From an uncultured Aquimarina sp. (GTDB taxonomy: Bacteria > Bacteroidota > Bacteroidia > Flavobacteriales > Flavobacteriaceae): a DNA stretch of 64,000 bases. A model generated the notes under the pieces. It was not told the origin of the DNA, did no database searches, and saw only the letters and a list, made by a program, of their open reading frames with translations. Of the stretch, positions 17,404-26,154 are shown in pieces. The translations under genes were made by a program, and so were the position numbers. How positions within the stretch are numbered: the first letter of the stretch is position 1; the number at the start of each line of letters is the position of its first letter. Location of the stretch: positions 90,793 through 154,792 of the forward strand of contig CANNCQ010000002.1 of NCBI GenBank assembly GCA_947503135.1, written 5' to 3'.

Positions 17404-20163
17404 TTAATTTCTTTGATTATTTTTTGTGGAATCAAACACATAGTTAATTACTTCACTGTGGCGACGTTTAGAACGCGTAGCACTACCAGCAGAAGGTGCC
17501 CCATAAGGCCTACGAGTAGCAAATCTAAAGTTAGCTGCTTTGTCGTAATGCATTATCATATGCGACATTGCTCCCATATTTCTTGGCTCTTCCTGAGCCC
17601 AAACAACATCTTCGGCATTGTATTTTTCAATAATAGCATTCATCTGTTCTATAGGTAAAGGGAACAGTTGTTCTATCCTAACAAGAGCCACATCATTTCT
17701 TTTTAGATTTTCTCTTTCTTCAAGTAAATCATAATAAAACTTACCTGTACAGAAAACTAATGTTTTTATAGTATCAGCTTTAGCTGTGGCGTCATCAATT
17801 AACATCTCAAAACTACCTTTGGCAAAAGCTTCTTTTGTAGAAACTACTTTAGGGTTTCTAAGCAAACTTTTTGGAGTAAACACAATTAAAGGTTTACGAA
17901 ATTCAGCTTTAATTTGTCTTCTTAATAAGTGAAAAAGATTTGCAGGAGTGGTTACATCGGCTATATACATATTGTCTTTGGCGCATAACTGAAGGTAACG
18001 TTCCATACGTGCAGAAGAATGTTCCGCACCTTGACCTTCATATCCATGTGGTAATAGCATAACTAAACCATTTTGCATTTTCCATTTATCCTCAGCAGCA
18101 GAAATGTATTGGTCTATCATAATTTGAGCTCCATTACTGAAGTCACCAAATTGGGCTTCCCAAATAGTTAATGTTTTTGGACTCGCCATAGCATAACCAT
18201 AGTCAAAACCTACAACACCATATTCTGATAAAAAGGAATTGTATACATAAAAATCACCTTGACCTTCACCTAAATGATTTAATAATTCAACCTCTTCCTC
18301 GCTGTCTTCAACTTTAACAACCGCATGACGATGTGAAAAAGTACCACGTTCAACATCTTGACCACTTAATCGAATATCAAAACCTTCTTTCAGTAAAGAT
18401 CCATAGGCAAGTAGTTCACCCATAGCCCAATCAAGTCTATTGGTTTCGAAATACATCTTCTTTCTATCAGCAATTACTTTTGTTGCTTTACGATAGAATT
18501 TTTTATCGCTTGGTAAAGTAGTTATTACTTCAGCGATTTCGTCAAGTTGTTTTTGTGAAAACGTAGTGTCAATCGTTTCGATCATACGTTTTTCATCTAC
18601 ACGCGTGTAGTCTTTCCAATCATCTTCCATGAAAGGAGTAATAACGGTTTTGTCTTCTTTACGTGAGCTTTCTAGTTCTTTTTCAAGATTGTTTTTGTAT
18701 TCTTTTTCAATTTTAGGAACAAATGAAGCATCAATAACTCCTTCCGAAATTAGCTTATCGGCGTAAATATCACGAGAGTTTTTGTGTTTAGCAATTGCTT
18801 TATAAAGTTTAGGTTGTGTAAAACGAGGTTCATCCCCTTCGTTATGCCCATATTTTCTATAACCTAGTAAATCGATAAATACATCACGTTTAAATTTCAT
18901 ACGATAATCTAAGGCAAAATTTATAGCGTGAACTACAGCTTCAGCATCATCGGCATTTACGTGTAAAACAGGAGATAAAGTTACTTTAGCCACATCAGTA
19001 CAATAGGTAGATGAGCGCGCATCTAAATAATTTGTAGTGAAGCCAATTTGGTTGTTTACTACAATATGTATTGTTCCAGCAGTTTTGTAGCCATCTAAAC
19101 GAGACATTTGTGTAATTTCGTATGCAATACCTTGTCCTGCAATGGCAGCGTCTCCATGTATTATAATAGGAAGTACTTCCGAGAAATTTTCTTTGTGATT
19201 TCGATCTTGTTTAGCACGCGCAATACCTTCGACAACGGCACCAACAGTTTCTAAATGCGATGGGTTAGGAGCAATACTCATATTTATTTCAGCTCCATTA
19301 GCACTTTTGCGAGTACCTGTCCAGCCCATATGATATTTTACATCACCATCAAAAATATCTTCATCATAGTCTTTACCGTCAAATTCACTAAAAATATCCT
19401 TAGCACTTTTTCCAAAAATATTTGTAAGTGTACTTAAACGGCCACGGTGTGCCATACCTAAAACAAATTCTTTTACACCATTATTAGCTGCTTGTTCCAA
19501 TAATTGATCAAGAGCTGGTATTAAAGCTTCGCCACCCTCTAAAGAAAAACGTTTTTGACCTACATATTTTGTATGTAGAAAGTTTTCAAAAGAAACGGCT
19601 TCGTTTAGTTTCTTTAAAATATCTTTTTTTTCTTCAGCAGAAAAATCAGTTCTATTTCCGTTGGCGTTTAATTTATCTTGTATCCACTGTCGTTCGTCAG
19701 GCCTTCGAATATACATGTATTCAACACCAATTGATTCGCAGTAAATTCGATCTAAATGATTAATAATTGTTTTTAGCGAAACAGGTCCTAACCCAATAAT
19801 TTCACCTGCATTAAAAACTGTTGATAAATCGTTTTGATTTAATCCAAAGCTTTCTAAAGCTAAAGTAGGGCTGTATTTTCTGCGTTCACGAACAGGGTTG
19901 GTTTTTGTAAATAAATGTCCTCGCGTGCGGTAACCGTCTATTAATTGAACTACCTGAAATTCTTTTTGTACGTTTTCAGGGATTAGTCCTGCAGGCAAAT
20001 CTGCCTCCGAAGAAACATCATCGGCACTTTCTAAACCAAAATCAAATCCTTGAAAAAAAGCTTTCCAACTAGGTTCTATACTGTCGGGGCTTTGTAAATA
20101 TTGTTCATACAGTTCAGCAAAATATGCTGAAGAAGCTGCATTTAAAAATGAAAATTTATCCAT
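17404..20163 (-). CDS. sucA: 2-oxoglutarate dehydrogenase E1
   Basis: 919 residues, full length. The N-terminus (FLNAASSAYFAELYEQYL, then SWKAFFQGFDFG) is the E2-binding region. The thiamine-diphosphate-binding half has GMAHRGRLSTLTN, HGDAAIAGQG and NNQIGFTTN. The second half has GQDVERGTFSHRHAV and LLPHGYEGQGAEHSSAR. It decarboxylates 2-oxoglutarate and succinylates the E2 lipoyl group in the TCA cycle. It is the first gene of the leftward sucA-odhB operon, divergent from the small outer-membrane protein gene at 20292. Confidence 0.97.
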   Translation of the reverse strand: MDKFSFLNAASSAYFAELYEQYLQSPDSIEPSWKAFFQGFDFGLESADDVSSEADLPAGLIPENVQKEFQVVQLIDGYRTRGHLFTKTNPVRERRKYSPTLALESFGLNQNDLSTVFNAGEIIGLGPVSLKTIINHLDRIYCESIGVEYMYIRRPDERQWIQDKLNANGNRTDFSAEEKKDILKKLNEAVSFENFLHTKYVGQKRFSLEGGEALIPALDQLLEQAANNGVKEFVLGMAHRGRLSTLTNIFGKSAKDIFSEFDGKDYDEDIFDGDVKYHMGWTGTRKSANGAEINMSIAPNPSHLETVGAVVEGIARAKQDRNHKENFSEVLPIIIHGDAAIAGQGIAYEITQMSRLDGYKTAGTIHIVVNNQIGFTTNYLDARSSTYCTDVAKVTLSPVLHVNADDAEAVVHAINFALDYRMKFKRDVFIDLLGYRKYGHNEGDEPRFTQPKLYKAIAKHKNSRDIYADKLISEGVIDASFVPKIEKEYKNNLEKELESSRKEDKTVITPFMEDDWKDYTRVDEKRMIETIDTTFSQKQLDEIAEVITTLPSDKKFYRKATKVIADRKKMYFETNRLDWAMGELLAYGSLLKEGFDIRLSGQDVERGTFSHRHAVVKVEDSEEEVELLNHLGEGQGDFYVYNSFLSEYGVVGFDYGYAMASPKTLTIWEAQFGDFSNGAQIMIDQYISAAEDKWKMQNGLVMLLPHGYEGQGAEHSSARMERYLQLCAKDNMYIADVTTPANLFHLLRRQIKAEFRKPLIVFTPKSLLRNPKVVSTKEAFAKGSFEMLIDDATAKADTIKTLVFCTGKFYYDLLEERENLKRNDVALVRIEQLFPLPIEQMNAIIEKYNAEDVVWAQEEPRNMGAMSHMIMHYDKAANFRFATRRPYGAPSAGSATRSKRRHSEVINYVFDSTKNNQRN

Positions 20164-20291
20164 CTATGTACCTAGTGGTGTTAATCTTAAATATCTTTCA
20201 AAATTACAACTTACATGACTATAATCCGTAGAATTATCTATATTTATAGCCGTGATTTGTTGATTATTTAGTAAATAAAACCAAAAATATT

Positions 20292-20816
20292 ATGAATTTT
20301 AAAAGAATACTGTTTATTAGTTTATTAATAACAATTAAATATACTGCTTTTTCTCAAGTTGATGCTTCCTCAAAAAAAAATTTTTGGGAAAATGTGAGGT
20401 ATGGTGGTAGGGTCAATTTAGGTTTTTCAAATAGGAGTACTAATATTGTTTTAGCTCCTGCAGCGATTTATCAATTTAATCCTAAGGTAGCTGCTGGTGG
20501 AAGTATAAGTTTTGGATATGCAAATTTTAGAGATGCTAACGTTAAACAGTTTAATTACGGAGCATCGGCAATATTTATATATAATCCATTTAGGGAACTA
20601 CAACTTTCTGCAGAATTAGAGCAAACATTTGTAAATCGTACCCTCGAATTGCCTGGGCGTGATGAAAAGGACAGCTTTAATTTCCCTGCATTTTACTTAG
20701 GAGCAGGATATCGATTAGGCAATATATCTGTGGGTTTTAGATACGATGTATTGTTTAATGAAGATAGAAGCATCTATAATTCAGCAATAACTCCATTTGT
20801 AGGTGTGTTTTTTTAG
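20292..20816 (+). CDS. Small outer-membrane beta-barrel protein
   Basis: 174 residues with a signal peptide (MNFKRILFISLLITIKYTAFSQ). The mature part alternates aromatic and polar residues in about eight strands (YGGRVNLGFSN, AAGGSISFGYAN, YGASAIFIYNPF, AFYLGAGYRLGN, SVGFRYDVLF) and ends in TPFVGVFF, with the C-terminal Phe typical of barrel insertion signals. Flavobacterial relatives next to sucA are often labelled alpha-ketoglutarate decarboxylase. Nothing here supports an enzyme, and the label probably spread from the neighbouring sucA. Function unknown. Confidence 0.75.
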   Translation: MNFKRILFISLLITIKYTAFSQVDASSKKNFWENVRYGGRVNLGFSNRSTNIVLAPAAIYQFNPKVAAGGSISFGYANFRDANVKQFNYGASAIFIYNPFRELQLSAELEQTFVNRTLELPGRDEKDSFNFPAFYLGAGYRLGNISVGFRYDVLFNEDRSIYNSAITPFVGVFF

Positions 20817-20927
20817 TAGCGCATTGTAGAGTATTAATATTTAAGAACTCAATTTTTTATTTTAATTTTTGACGCTAATTAATTAGTATGTCCTAATATT
20901 GTAGTGATTTTAAAATAATTATTACTA

Positions 20928-21482
20928 ATGAAATTTAGCTTCATCATGTTTGCTTCAGCCTTTTTGATATTGAGCTGTACAAAAAAGACCAATCCTTTTT
21001 TAATAACACCTAATAGTATAGGGTCATTAACAAAAGAAAGTAAAGTCCAAGAATTAGAGACAATCTTTGAAAAAGATTCTATTGTAAAACACGTTGCGGG
21101 AGATGAGTTTACAGGAAATACAAATGATATTGAAATTTTTGAAATGACTACAGGTAAACCTTTAATTAGTTTGGAACCTACGGAGCAATTTGATTCAATT
21201 GCAACCATAAAATCAATTCGCATTTTAGATAATAGGTTTACATCTGAAAAAGGGTTAAACTTAGGGAGCACTTTTAAGGATATTAAAGAAAATTATAAAA
21301 TTTCTAAAATATCAAATACCCTTGGATCTGTAATTGTTACAATAAATGAGTTAAACGCATTTGTAGTTATCAGTAAAACAGAATTACCAAGTGATTTAAG
21401 GTTTGATACTTCATCAATTGTTGAAGAAGCTCAGATACCCGACACCGCTAAAATTAAATACTTTTGGTTGGATTGGGATTAG
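20928..21482 (+). CDS. Uncharacterised lipoprotein
   Basis: 184 residues with a lipoprotein signal (FASAFLILSC, cysteine at about residue 17). I recognise no domain. The segment KGLNLGSTFKDIKENYKI resembles a motif found in small flavobacterial lipoproteins that predict a beta-rich periplasmic fold, but this is only an impression. It lies between the small barrel gene and an alpha/beta hydrolase gene, all rightward, with gaps of 111 and 40 bases, so cotranscription with the hydrolase is possible. Confidence 0.6.
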   Translation: MKFSFIMFASAFLILSCTKKTNPFLITPNSIGSLTKESKVQELETIFEKDSIVKHVAGDEFTGNTNDIEIFEMTTGKPLISLEPTEQFDSIATIKSIRILDNRFTSEKGLNLGSTFKDIKENYKISKISNTLGSVIVTINELNAFVVISKTELPSDLRFDTSSIVEEAQIPDTAKIKYFWLDWD

Positions 21483-21522
21483 TAGTAAAGCTTAATCATT
21501 ACTATCCATACACCTATATTAA

Positions 21523-22362
21523 ATGAAGAAGCTGATACTAAAATGCATTCCATTTTTAATTGGAAAAAAATTACAAATTCAAAGCTTTTTTAATTCCGAA
21601 AAGGCAGTAGAAACAGCGTTTAACTTATTTTGTACTCCAAGAAAAGGACGTGTACGCCCTCAAGAAAAAGATTTTTTGGAATCAGCTGACAGTGTTAAAA
21701 TTGAAACTAATAGTCATACAATTCAAGTATATCATTGGGAAGGCACAGGAAAAACAGTAATGTTACTTCATGGTTGGGAAAGTAATAGTTATAGATGGCG
21801 TTTTTTAGTGCCTTTGTTACAAAAACAAAAATATAATATACTGGCTGTAGATGCTCCTGCGCAAGGCGCTTCAAGCGGAAAACAACTCAGTGTACCTTTG
21901 TATACGGAATGTGTTAAGGATATTGCTGAAATTTATAACCCAGAAATTATTATGGGGCATTCTTTAGGCGGAATGACAGCTATTTATTACCAATATTTAG
22001 TTCAATCGTCAGCAATAAAAAAAATTATTACACTTGGGCCACCTTCAGAGTTGAATTTATTTATGAAAGGTTTTCAAACCACATTGAGACTTTCAGATAA
22101 ATTTATGCAAAAAATGAATACATACCTTCACGGAAGGTTTGGTTTTTATGCTGAAGAATTTTCAATAGCTAATTTTGCAAAAGAATTAAAAGTAGAAGGG
22201 CTATTGGTTTTAGAAAAATACGACCCATTGGCACCTTATTTACTTTCTACAAAAATAGCTCGTAATTGGAATAATTGTGAATTATTTACAGTTGAAAATA
22301 TAGGGCACTCATTACAATCTAAGGAAATCAATAAAAAAATAGTATCTTATTTAGAAGCTTAA
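21523..22362 (+). CDS. Alpha/beta hydrolase
   Basis: 279 residues with the alpha/beta hydrolase fold. The oxyanion-hole motif MLLHGWES is near residue 80. The nucleophile elbow GHSLGG is near 145-150 (Ser147). A likely acid Asp lies in LEKYDPLAP and the catalytic His in NIGHSLQS near the C-terminus. There is no signal peptide, so the protein is cytoplasmic. The substrate is not deducible; relatives include esterases and lipases. It precedes purU by 92 bases. Confidence 0.85.
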   Translation: MKKLILKCIPFLIGKKLQIQSFFNSEKAVETAFNLFCTPRKGRVRPQEKDFLESADSVKIETNSHTIQVYHWEGTGKTVMLLHGWESNSYRWRFLVPLLQKQKYNILAVDAPAQGASSGKQLSVPLYTECVKDIAEIYNPEIIMGHSLGGMTAIYYQYLVQSSAIKKIITLGPPSELNLFMKGFQTTLRLSDKFMQKMNTYLHGRFGFYAEEFSIANFAKELKVEGLLVLEKYDPLAPYLLSTKIARNWNNCELFTVENIGHSLQSKEINKKIVSYLEA

Positions 22363-22454
22363 AATTAAACTATAATTTGATAGTGAATTGTAAAGTTGTT
22401 TAACTGTATTGTATTTAATAAGTTTACAATAAATAGAAATACCTTCATTATAAA

Positions 22455-23309
22455 ATGAATAAAATAATATTATTAATTCATTGCCCCGATCAGCAAGGAA
22501 TTATAGCTAAAGTAACAAATTTAATTGCAGAGTCTAAAGGCAATACGGTTTACTTGGAACAACATGTAGATACTGATGAAGGCGCTTTTTTTATGCGTTT
22601 AGAATGTGAATTTCTTCCAGAATCAAAAGCTTTAGAATTGTTTAAAAAACGCTTTTCAGAAGAAATAGCTATCCCAAATAAAATGGAGTGGCAAATGTTT
22701 GACCCTTCGGTGAAACCTAAAATGGCAATATTTGTGTCTAAATATTCGCATTGTTTGTATGATATTTTAGGAAGACATGCCGCAGGAGAATTAGATGTTG
22801 ATATCCCAATTATAATTAGTAATCATAAGGACATGGCCGAAGTAGCAGCTAATTTTCAAATACCTTATGCTTATATACCCGTAAATAAATCAAATAAAAT
22901 AGAGGCAGAAGCTAAGCAAATTGAATTATTGAAAAAGAAGAAAGTTGATTTTATAGTGTTGGCACGTTATATGCAAATTTTATCAGGTGACTTTGTAAAC
23001 CATTACACTAATAAAGTAATCAATATTCATCATTCTTTTTTACCGGCTTTCCCAGGGGCAAAGCCTTATCATTCGGCACATAATCGAGGGGTTAAAATTA
23101 TAGGAGCGACGTCGCATTATGTGACTTCAGATTTAGATGAAGGGCCAATAATTGAGCAAGAAGTTGTAAAAGTAAAGCATACACATAGCATTAATGATTT
23201 CATTGCAAAAGGACGTGATGTCGAAAAAATTGTTCTTTCAAGGGGAATTAAACATCATATTAAACGTAAAGTTTTGGTTTATAATAACAAAACAGTAGTT
23301 TTCGATTAA
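22455..23309 (+). CDS. purU: Formyltetrahydrofolate deformylase
   Basis: 284 residues. An N-terminal ACT domain (ILLIHCPDQQGIIAKVTNLIAE) is joined to a formyltransferase-like catalytic domain with VLARYMQILSGDF, INIHHSFLPAFPGAKPYHSA and GATSHYVTSDLDEGPIIEQ. These motifs identify PurU, which hydrolyses 10-formyl-THF to formate and THF and balances one-carbon units with purine synthesis. The HHSFLPAF and ATSHYVTxDLDEGPII boxes carry the catalytic His and Asp. Rightward, 25 bases before the DUF4197 gene. Confidence 0.95.
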   Translation: MNKIILLIHCPDQQGIIAKVTNLIAESKGNTVYLEQHVDTDEGAFFMRLECEFLPESKALELFKKRFSEEIAIPNKMEWQMFDPSVKPKMAIFVSKYSHCLYDILGRHAAGELDVDIPIIISNHKDMAEVAANFQIPYAYIPVNKSNKIEAEAKQIELLKKKKVDFIVLARYMQILSGDFVNHYTNKVINIHHSFLPAFPGAKPYHSAHNRGVKIIGATSHYVTSDLDEGPIIEQEVVKVKHTHSINDFIAKGRDVEKIVLSRGIKHHIKRKVLVYNNKTVVFD

Positions 23310-23334
23310 TTAATAACACCTAAAAACAGATAAG

Positions 23335-24069
23335 ATGAAAAAAATTATACTAGCATTAAGTTTATTATTTCTTTGTAGTTGTGCCGAATTACAACATGTA
23401 ATAAATAATTTACCAGAAGGTACTTTAGGAGGGCAAACTTCCAGTGGATTGTCTAATGAATACATAGCAGGAGGACTTCGACAAGCATTAGATAAAGGAA
23501 TTGATTTACAGGTAAGCAAATTAACTTCTAAAGATGGTTTTTTAAAGAATGACTTAGTTAAAATTTTATTACCTGCAGAATTGCAAAAAGTAGACAATAG
23601 TTTGCGTAAAATTGGTTTAAGCAAATTAGCAGATGAGGGTTTAAAAGTGCTAAATCGTGCTGCCGAAGATGCGGTAGGAACAGCAACTCCTATTTTTGTA
23701 AATGCAGTTAAGCAAATGTCATTTGCAGATGCTAAAAATATTTTAATAGGTAATAATAATGCAGCTACACAATATTTAAATCAAAAGACAAACACGGTTT
23801 TATATCAAAAATTTACTCCAGTTATTCAAAACTCTTTAGGAAAAGTAGGAGCAACTAAAGTATGGTCAAATATAATTGCTAAATATAATACAATCCCATT
23901 TACTCAAAAAGTAAACCCAGATTTGACGGACTACGTAACAAAACAGGCTTTATCAGGAGTGTTTAAGATGATTGGTATTGAGGAAGAAAAAATTAGAACT
24001 CAGTTAAATTCAAGAACCACCGATGTGTTAAGGAAAGTATTTTCTTTGCAAGATCAGTTAAAAAGATAG
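23335..24069 (+). CDS. DUF4197 family lipoprotein
   Basis: 244 residues starting with a lipoprotein signal (LALSLLFLCSC, Cys17). The body is helical, with AGGLRQALDKGIDLQVSKL, LLPAELQKVDNSLRKIGL and the repeated alanine-rich helices characteristic of DUF4197. The function is unknown; it is presumably attached to the outer membrane on the periplasmic side. It follows purU closely and ends at the shared terminator at 24095-24130. Confidence 0.85.
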   Translation: MKKIILALSLLFLCSCAELQHVINNLPEGTLGGQTSSGLSNEYIAGGLRQALDKGIDLQVSKLTSKDGFLKNDLVKILLPAELQKVDNSLRKIGLSKLADEGLKVLNRAAEDAVGTATPIFVNAVKQMSFADAKNILIGNNNAATQYLNQKTNTVLYQKFTPVIQNSLGKVGATKVWSNIIAKYNTIPFTQKVNPDLTDYVTKQALSGVFKMIGIEEEKIRTQLNSRTTDVLRKVFSLQDQLKR

Positions 24070-24094
24070 TAATTCTTTCGTTTTTTAGCATTTA

Positions 24095-24130
24095 AAAAAA
24101 CCCAAAGCAACTAGTTGTTTTGGGTTTTTT
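24095..24130. terminator. Bidirectional terminator overlapping the end of the DUF1456 gene
   Basis: A nearly perfect 36-base palindrome centred on CAACTAGTTG (24108-24117), with arms AAAAAACCCAAA and TTTGGGTTTTTT and one G/T mismatch pair position. The right arm encodes the last codons of the leftward DUF1456 gene, whose TAG lies at 24113-24111. It serves both convergent genes. Confidence 0.85.
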
Positions 24131-24371
24131 TATTTGGTTCTTTTTTGGGCATAGGACCTCTTAAGTGAATTATTAATCCATTTAAAAAATTTCTAAGAAT
24201 TTGATCACCACATTCTACATATTTGGGATGTGTTTCATTTCTAAAAAAAGCTCCTAACTCGCTCTTAGTAACTTTAAAATCTACTAAAGCACAAATTTTT
24301 ACAATATCGTCATCACGAAGTTTATGTGCTACTCTTAATTTTTTAAAAATATCATTGTTTGTTAATCCCAT
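24111..24371 (-). CDS. DUF1456 family protein, single-repeat form
   Basis: 86 residues. The family signature NNDIFKKLRVAHKLRDDDIVKIC, then LGAFFRNETHPKYVECGDQILRNFLNGLIIHLRG, is complete for one DUF1456 repeat. Proteobacterial YehS has two copies in about 156 residues, so this is a half-length, single-repeat version followed by a short basic tail. It is not obviously truncated, because the tail runs into the terminator hairpin with an in-frame stop. The function is unknown. Leftward, downstream of nothing in the same direction. Confidence 0.82.
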   Translation of the reverse strand: MGLTNNDIFKKLRVAHKLRDDDIVKICALVDFKVTKSELGAFFRNETHPKYVECGDQILRNFLNGLIIHLRGPMPKKEPNKKTQNN

Positions 24372-24435
24372 ACAGCAAATATAGTTAGTTGTTTGTTTTA
24401 AAAAAGCTTTTCATTATCTAATAGCGTTTAAAAGG

Positions 24436-25260
24436 CTATTGCAGCATAGCCGCTTTTACTTGTTTTACAACTTCTAAATGGCCTACACCAAAACTTTTCC
24501 AGGCAAGTTCTAATTCTTTCATATCAAAATGCTTAATTATTGTGCCATAAGGCATTTTAACACCATTAACTTCGGGATAACCAATTACATAAATACTATC
24601 AGCTAGTTCTACCGCTAAATCAATATCATGTGTGGAATAAATGATAGTGTTATATTCATGTGAAGAAGTAATTAATTTAAAAGCATTTTTAACATCTTCA
24701 ATATTTCCAACATCTAAACCGGAAAAAGGTTCATCTAAAACCATATAATGTCCAGAACAAAATATCTGTTCAATCAAAGCTGTCCTTTGTTTTTGTCCAC
24801 CAGAAAGTTCGGAAGGATATTGATCTTTTACAGATTCAAGTCCCCAGTCTTTTAAGTAAGAAGCAATTTGTAAATGTTTCTCTTCATCAGTTAATTCTTT
24901 TTTTCTTAAAGCAAATTTTAAAGCCTGATAAACTGTTTTATTTCTGAATAGTGTATATTTTTGATCAACAAAACCAATATCACCTTCATGGACTTCTTTA
25001 GCGTCATTGCCATTTCCAGTTCTTGTATTAGCGATTAGGATTTTCCCCGTAGTTGGTTTTACTAACCCCGTTAAGGCTCGGAATAAAGTAGATTTACCAG
25101 TTCCTGATCTACCTACAATAGCGATAATTTGCCCCGTAACTTCGTTATTTCTTACCACATCTTTTTCAGAGAAACTAATGTCTTTTATTATTGTTTTATC
25201 TCCATATACAACACTTAAATTATCTACATAAAGGAGTGTGTTTTCAGTATTATATTTCAT
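24436..25260 (-). CDS. ABC transporter ATP-binding protein, NitT/TauT type
   Basis: 274 residues with all ABC ATPase motifs: Walker A GRSGTGKST (50-58), Q-loop near FVDQKYTLF, signature LSGGQKQR, Walker B YMVLDEPFSGLD and switch His in YSTHDIDLA. The closest class by look is the nitrate/sulfonate/taurine importer family, which agrees with the neighbouring permease. It follows the permease by 5 bases. The C-terminal extension (LELAWKSFGVGHLEVVKQVK) is short. In this cluster it would energise the permease, with the OmpA-fused protein at 26155 as the presumed binding partner. Confidence 0.88.
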   Translation of the reverse strand: MKYNTENTLLYVDNLSVVYGDKTIIKDISFSEKDVVRNNEVTGQIIAIVGRSGTGKSTLFRALTGLVKPTTGKILIANTRTGNGNDAKEVHEGDIGFVDQKYTLFRNKTVYQALKFALRKKELTDEEKHLQIASYLKDWGLESVKDQYPSELSGGQKQRTALIEQIFCSGHYMVLDEPFSGLDVGNIEDVKNAFKLITSSHEYNTIIYSTHDIDLAVELADSIYVIGYPEVNGVKMPYGTIIKHFDMKELELAWKSFGVGHLEVVKQVKAAMLQ

Positions 25261-25265
25261 ACAAT

Positions 25266-26036
25266 TTAAATTTTTGAATATCTAAAAAAGGCTTTTCTTA
25301 AATAATCTAATGTGAAGTCTATAAAAAGTCCAACAACTAATATTACTATTTGCAAAGCAATAATTCTACCGTGATTCATAAATTTATCTGAATTTTTTAT
25401 AAGAAATCCTAATCCACCAGCAGCAACAAGAATGGATTCAACAGTAACTAACATCATCCAAACAATTGCTAAATTTTGTCTTACAACATCTATTACAAAA
25501 TCTATTCTTCCTTTAATAACTACCTCCCATAAAACCTCCCAACGATTACAGCCTAAAGAACGAGCATGATCAAATTCTTCTTGTGGTATAGCATTTACCA
25601 TACTAAGAAGTGATGTTGTTAAGTAGGTGCTCATAAAAACAACTAACACCCATATTTGCATACTTCTAGCATCATTAATAAGAATAGATAAGTAAAATGT
25701 TATTCCAGTAAGTGGTAGGTACCGCAGCTTGCTTATTGTTTTAGCAATTGGCTTTACAACAGGTACTGTTGAGAAATAACTAATAGCCAGTGATATTACA
25801 ATAGCAATAATAATAGCAGTTAAACATAAATATAATGAACTAAATATGTGTACAACTAAGCCTTCTTTATAAAGTTCTGACAATCCGTTTAAAACTTGGT
25901 TAGGAGAGGGGAAAAGGTGTCTTTCTCCAATACTTGCAATAAACCATATACTAAGTATAAATAAAATCCAACAAGCTGAAATTATCCACCTACTGTTTTT
26001 GCTAATTACCTCAAAAGGAGTGATTATTTTCTTCAT
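25266..26036 (-). CDS. ABC transporter permease, NitT/TauT type
   Basis: 256 residues with about six membrane helices. The cytoplasmic coupling loop EEFDHARSLGCNRWEVLWEV carries the EAA-like motif of binding-protein-dependent permeases, followed by ESILVAAGGLGFLIKN as in TauC/SsuC relatives. It forms the membrane channel with the ATPase just downstream. A strong terminator (26098-26135) lies between it and the substrate-binding/OmpA gene upstream, so the permease-ATPase pair may have its own promoter or depend on read-through. Confidence 0.88.
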   Translation of the reverse strand: MKKIITPFEVISKNSRWIISACWILFILSIWFIASIGERHLFPSPNQVLNGLSELYKEGLVVHIFSSLYLCLTAIIIAIVISLAISYFSTVPVVKPIAKTISKLRYLPLTGITFYLSILINDARSMQIWVLVVFMSTYLTTSLLSMVNAIPQEEFDHARSLGCNRWEVLWEVVIKGRIDFVIDVVRQNLAIVWMMLVTVESILVAAGGLGFLIKNSDKFMNHGRIIALQIVILVVGLFIDFTLDYLRKAFFRYSKI

Positions 26037-26097
26037 TAATTTGATAGTTTTAAATGTAAAAAGCTTTGAACTATTTTTAGTTTCTTGTTTTAAATCA

Positions 26098-26135
26098 AAA
26101 ACGCCCTAAATTATTGAATCTATTTAGGGCGTTTT
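26098..26135 (-). terminator. Strong terminator inside the ABC/AAA cluster
   Basis: A 14-bp perfect stem AAAACGCCCTAAAT / ATTTAGGGCGTTTT with a 10-base loop, followed on the leftward strand by a T-rich stretch. It lies 20 bases after the stop of the substrate-binding/OmpA gene and 62 bases before the permease start. Confidence 0.85.
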
Positions 26136-26154
26136 ATTATCAATATTTATATGT

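Noticed and set aside
20292..20816. Alpha-ketoglutarate decarboxylase, a common label for flavobacterial homologues beside sucA
   Set aside because: 174 residues with a barrel-like pattern and no thiamine-binding or catalytic motif; the label likely leaked from the neighbour.
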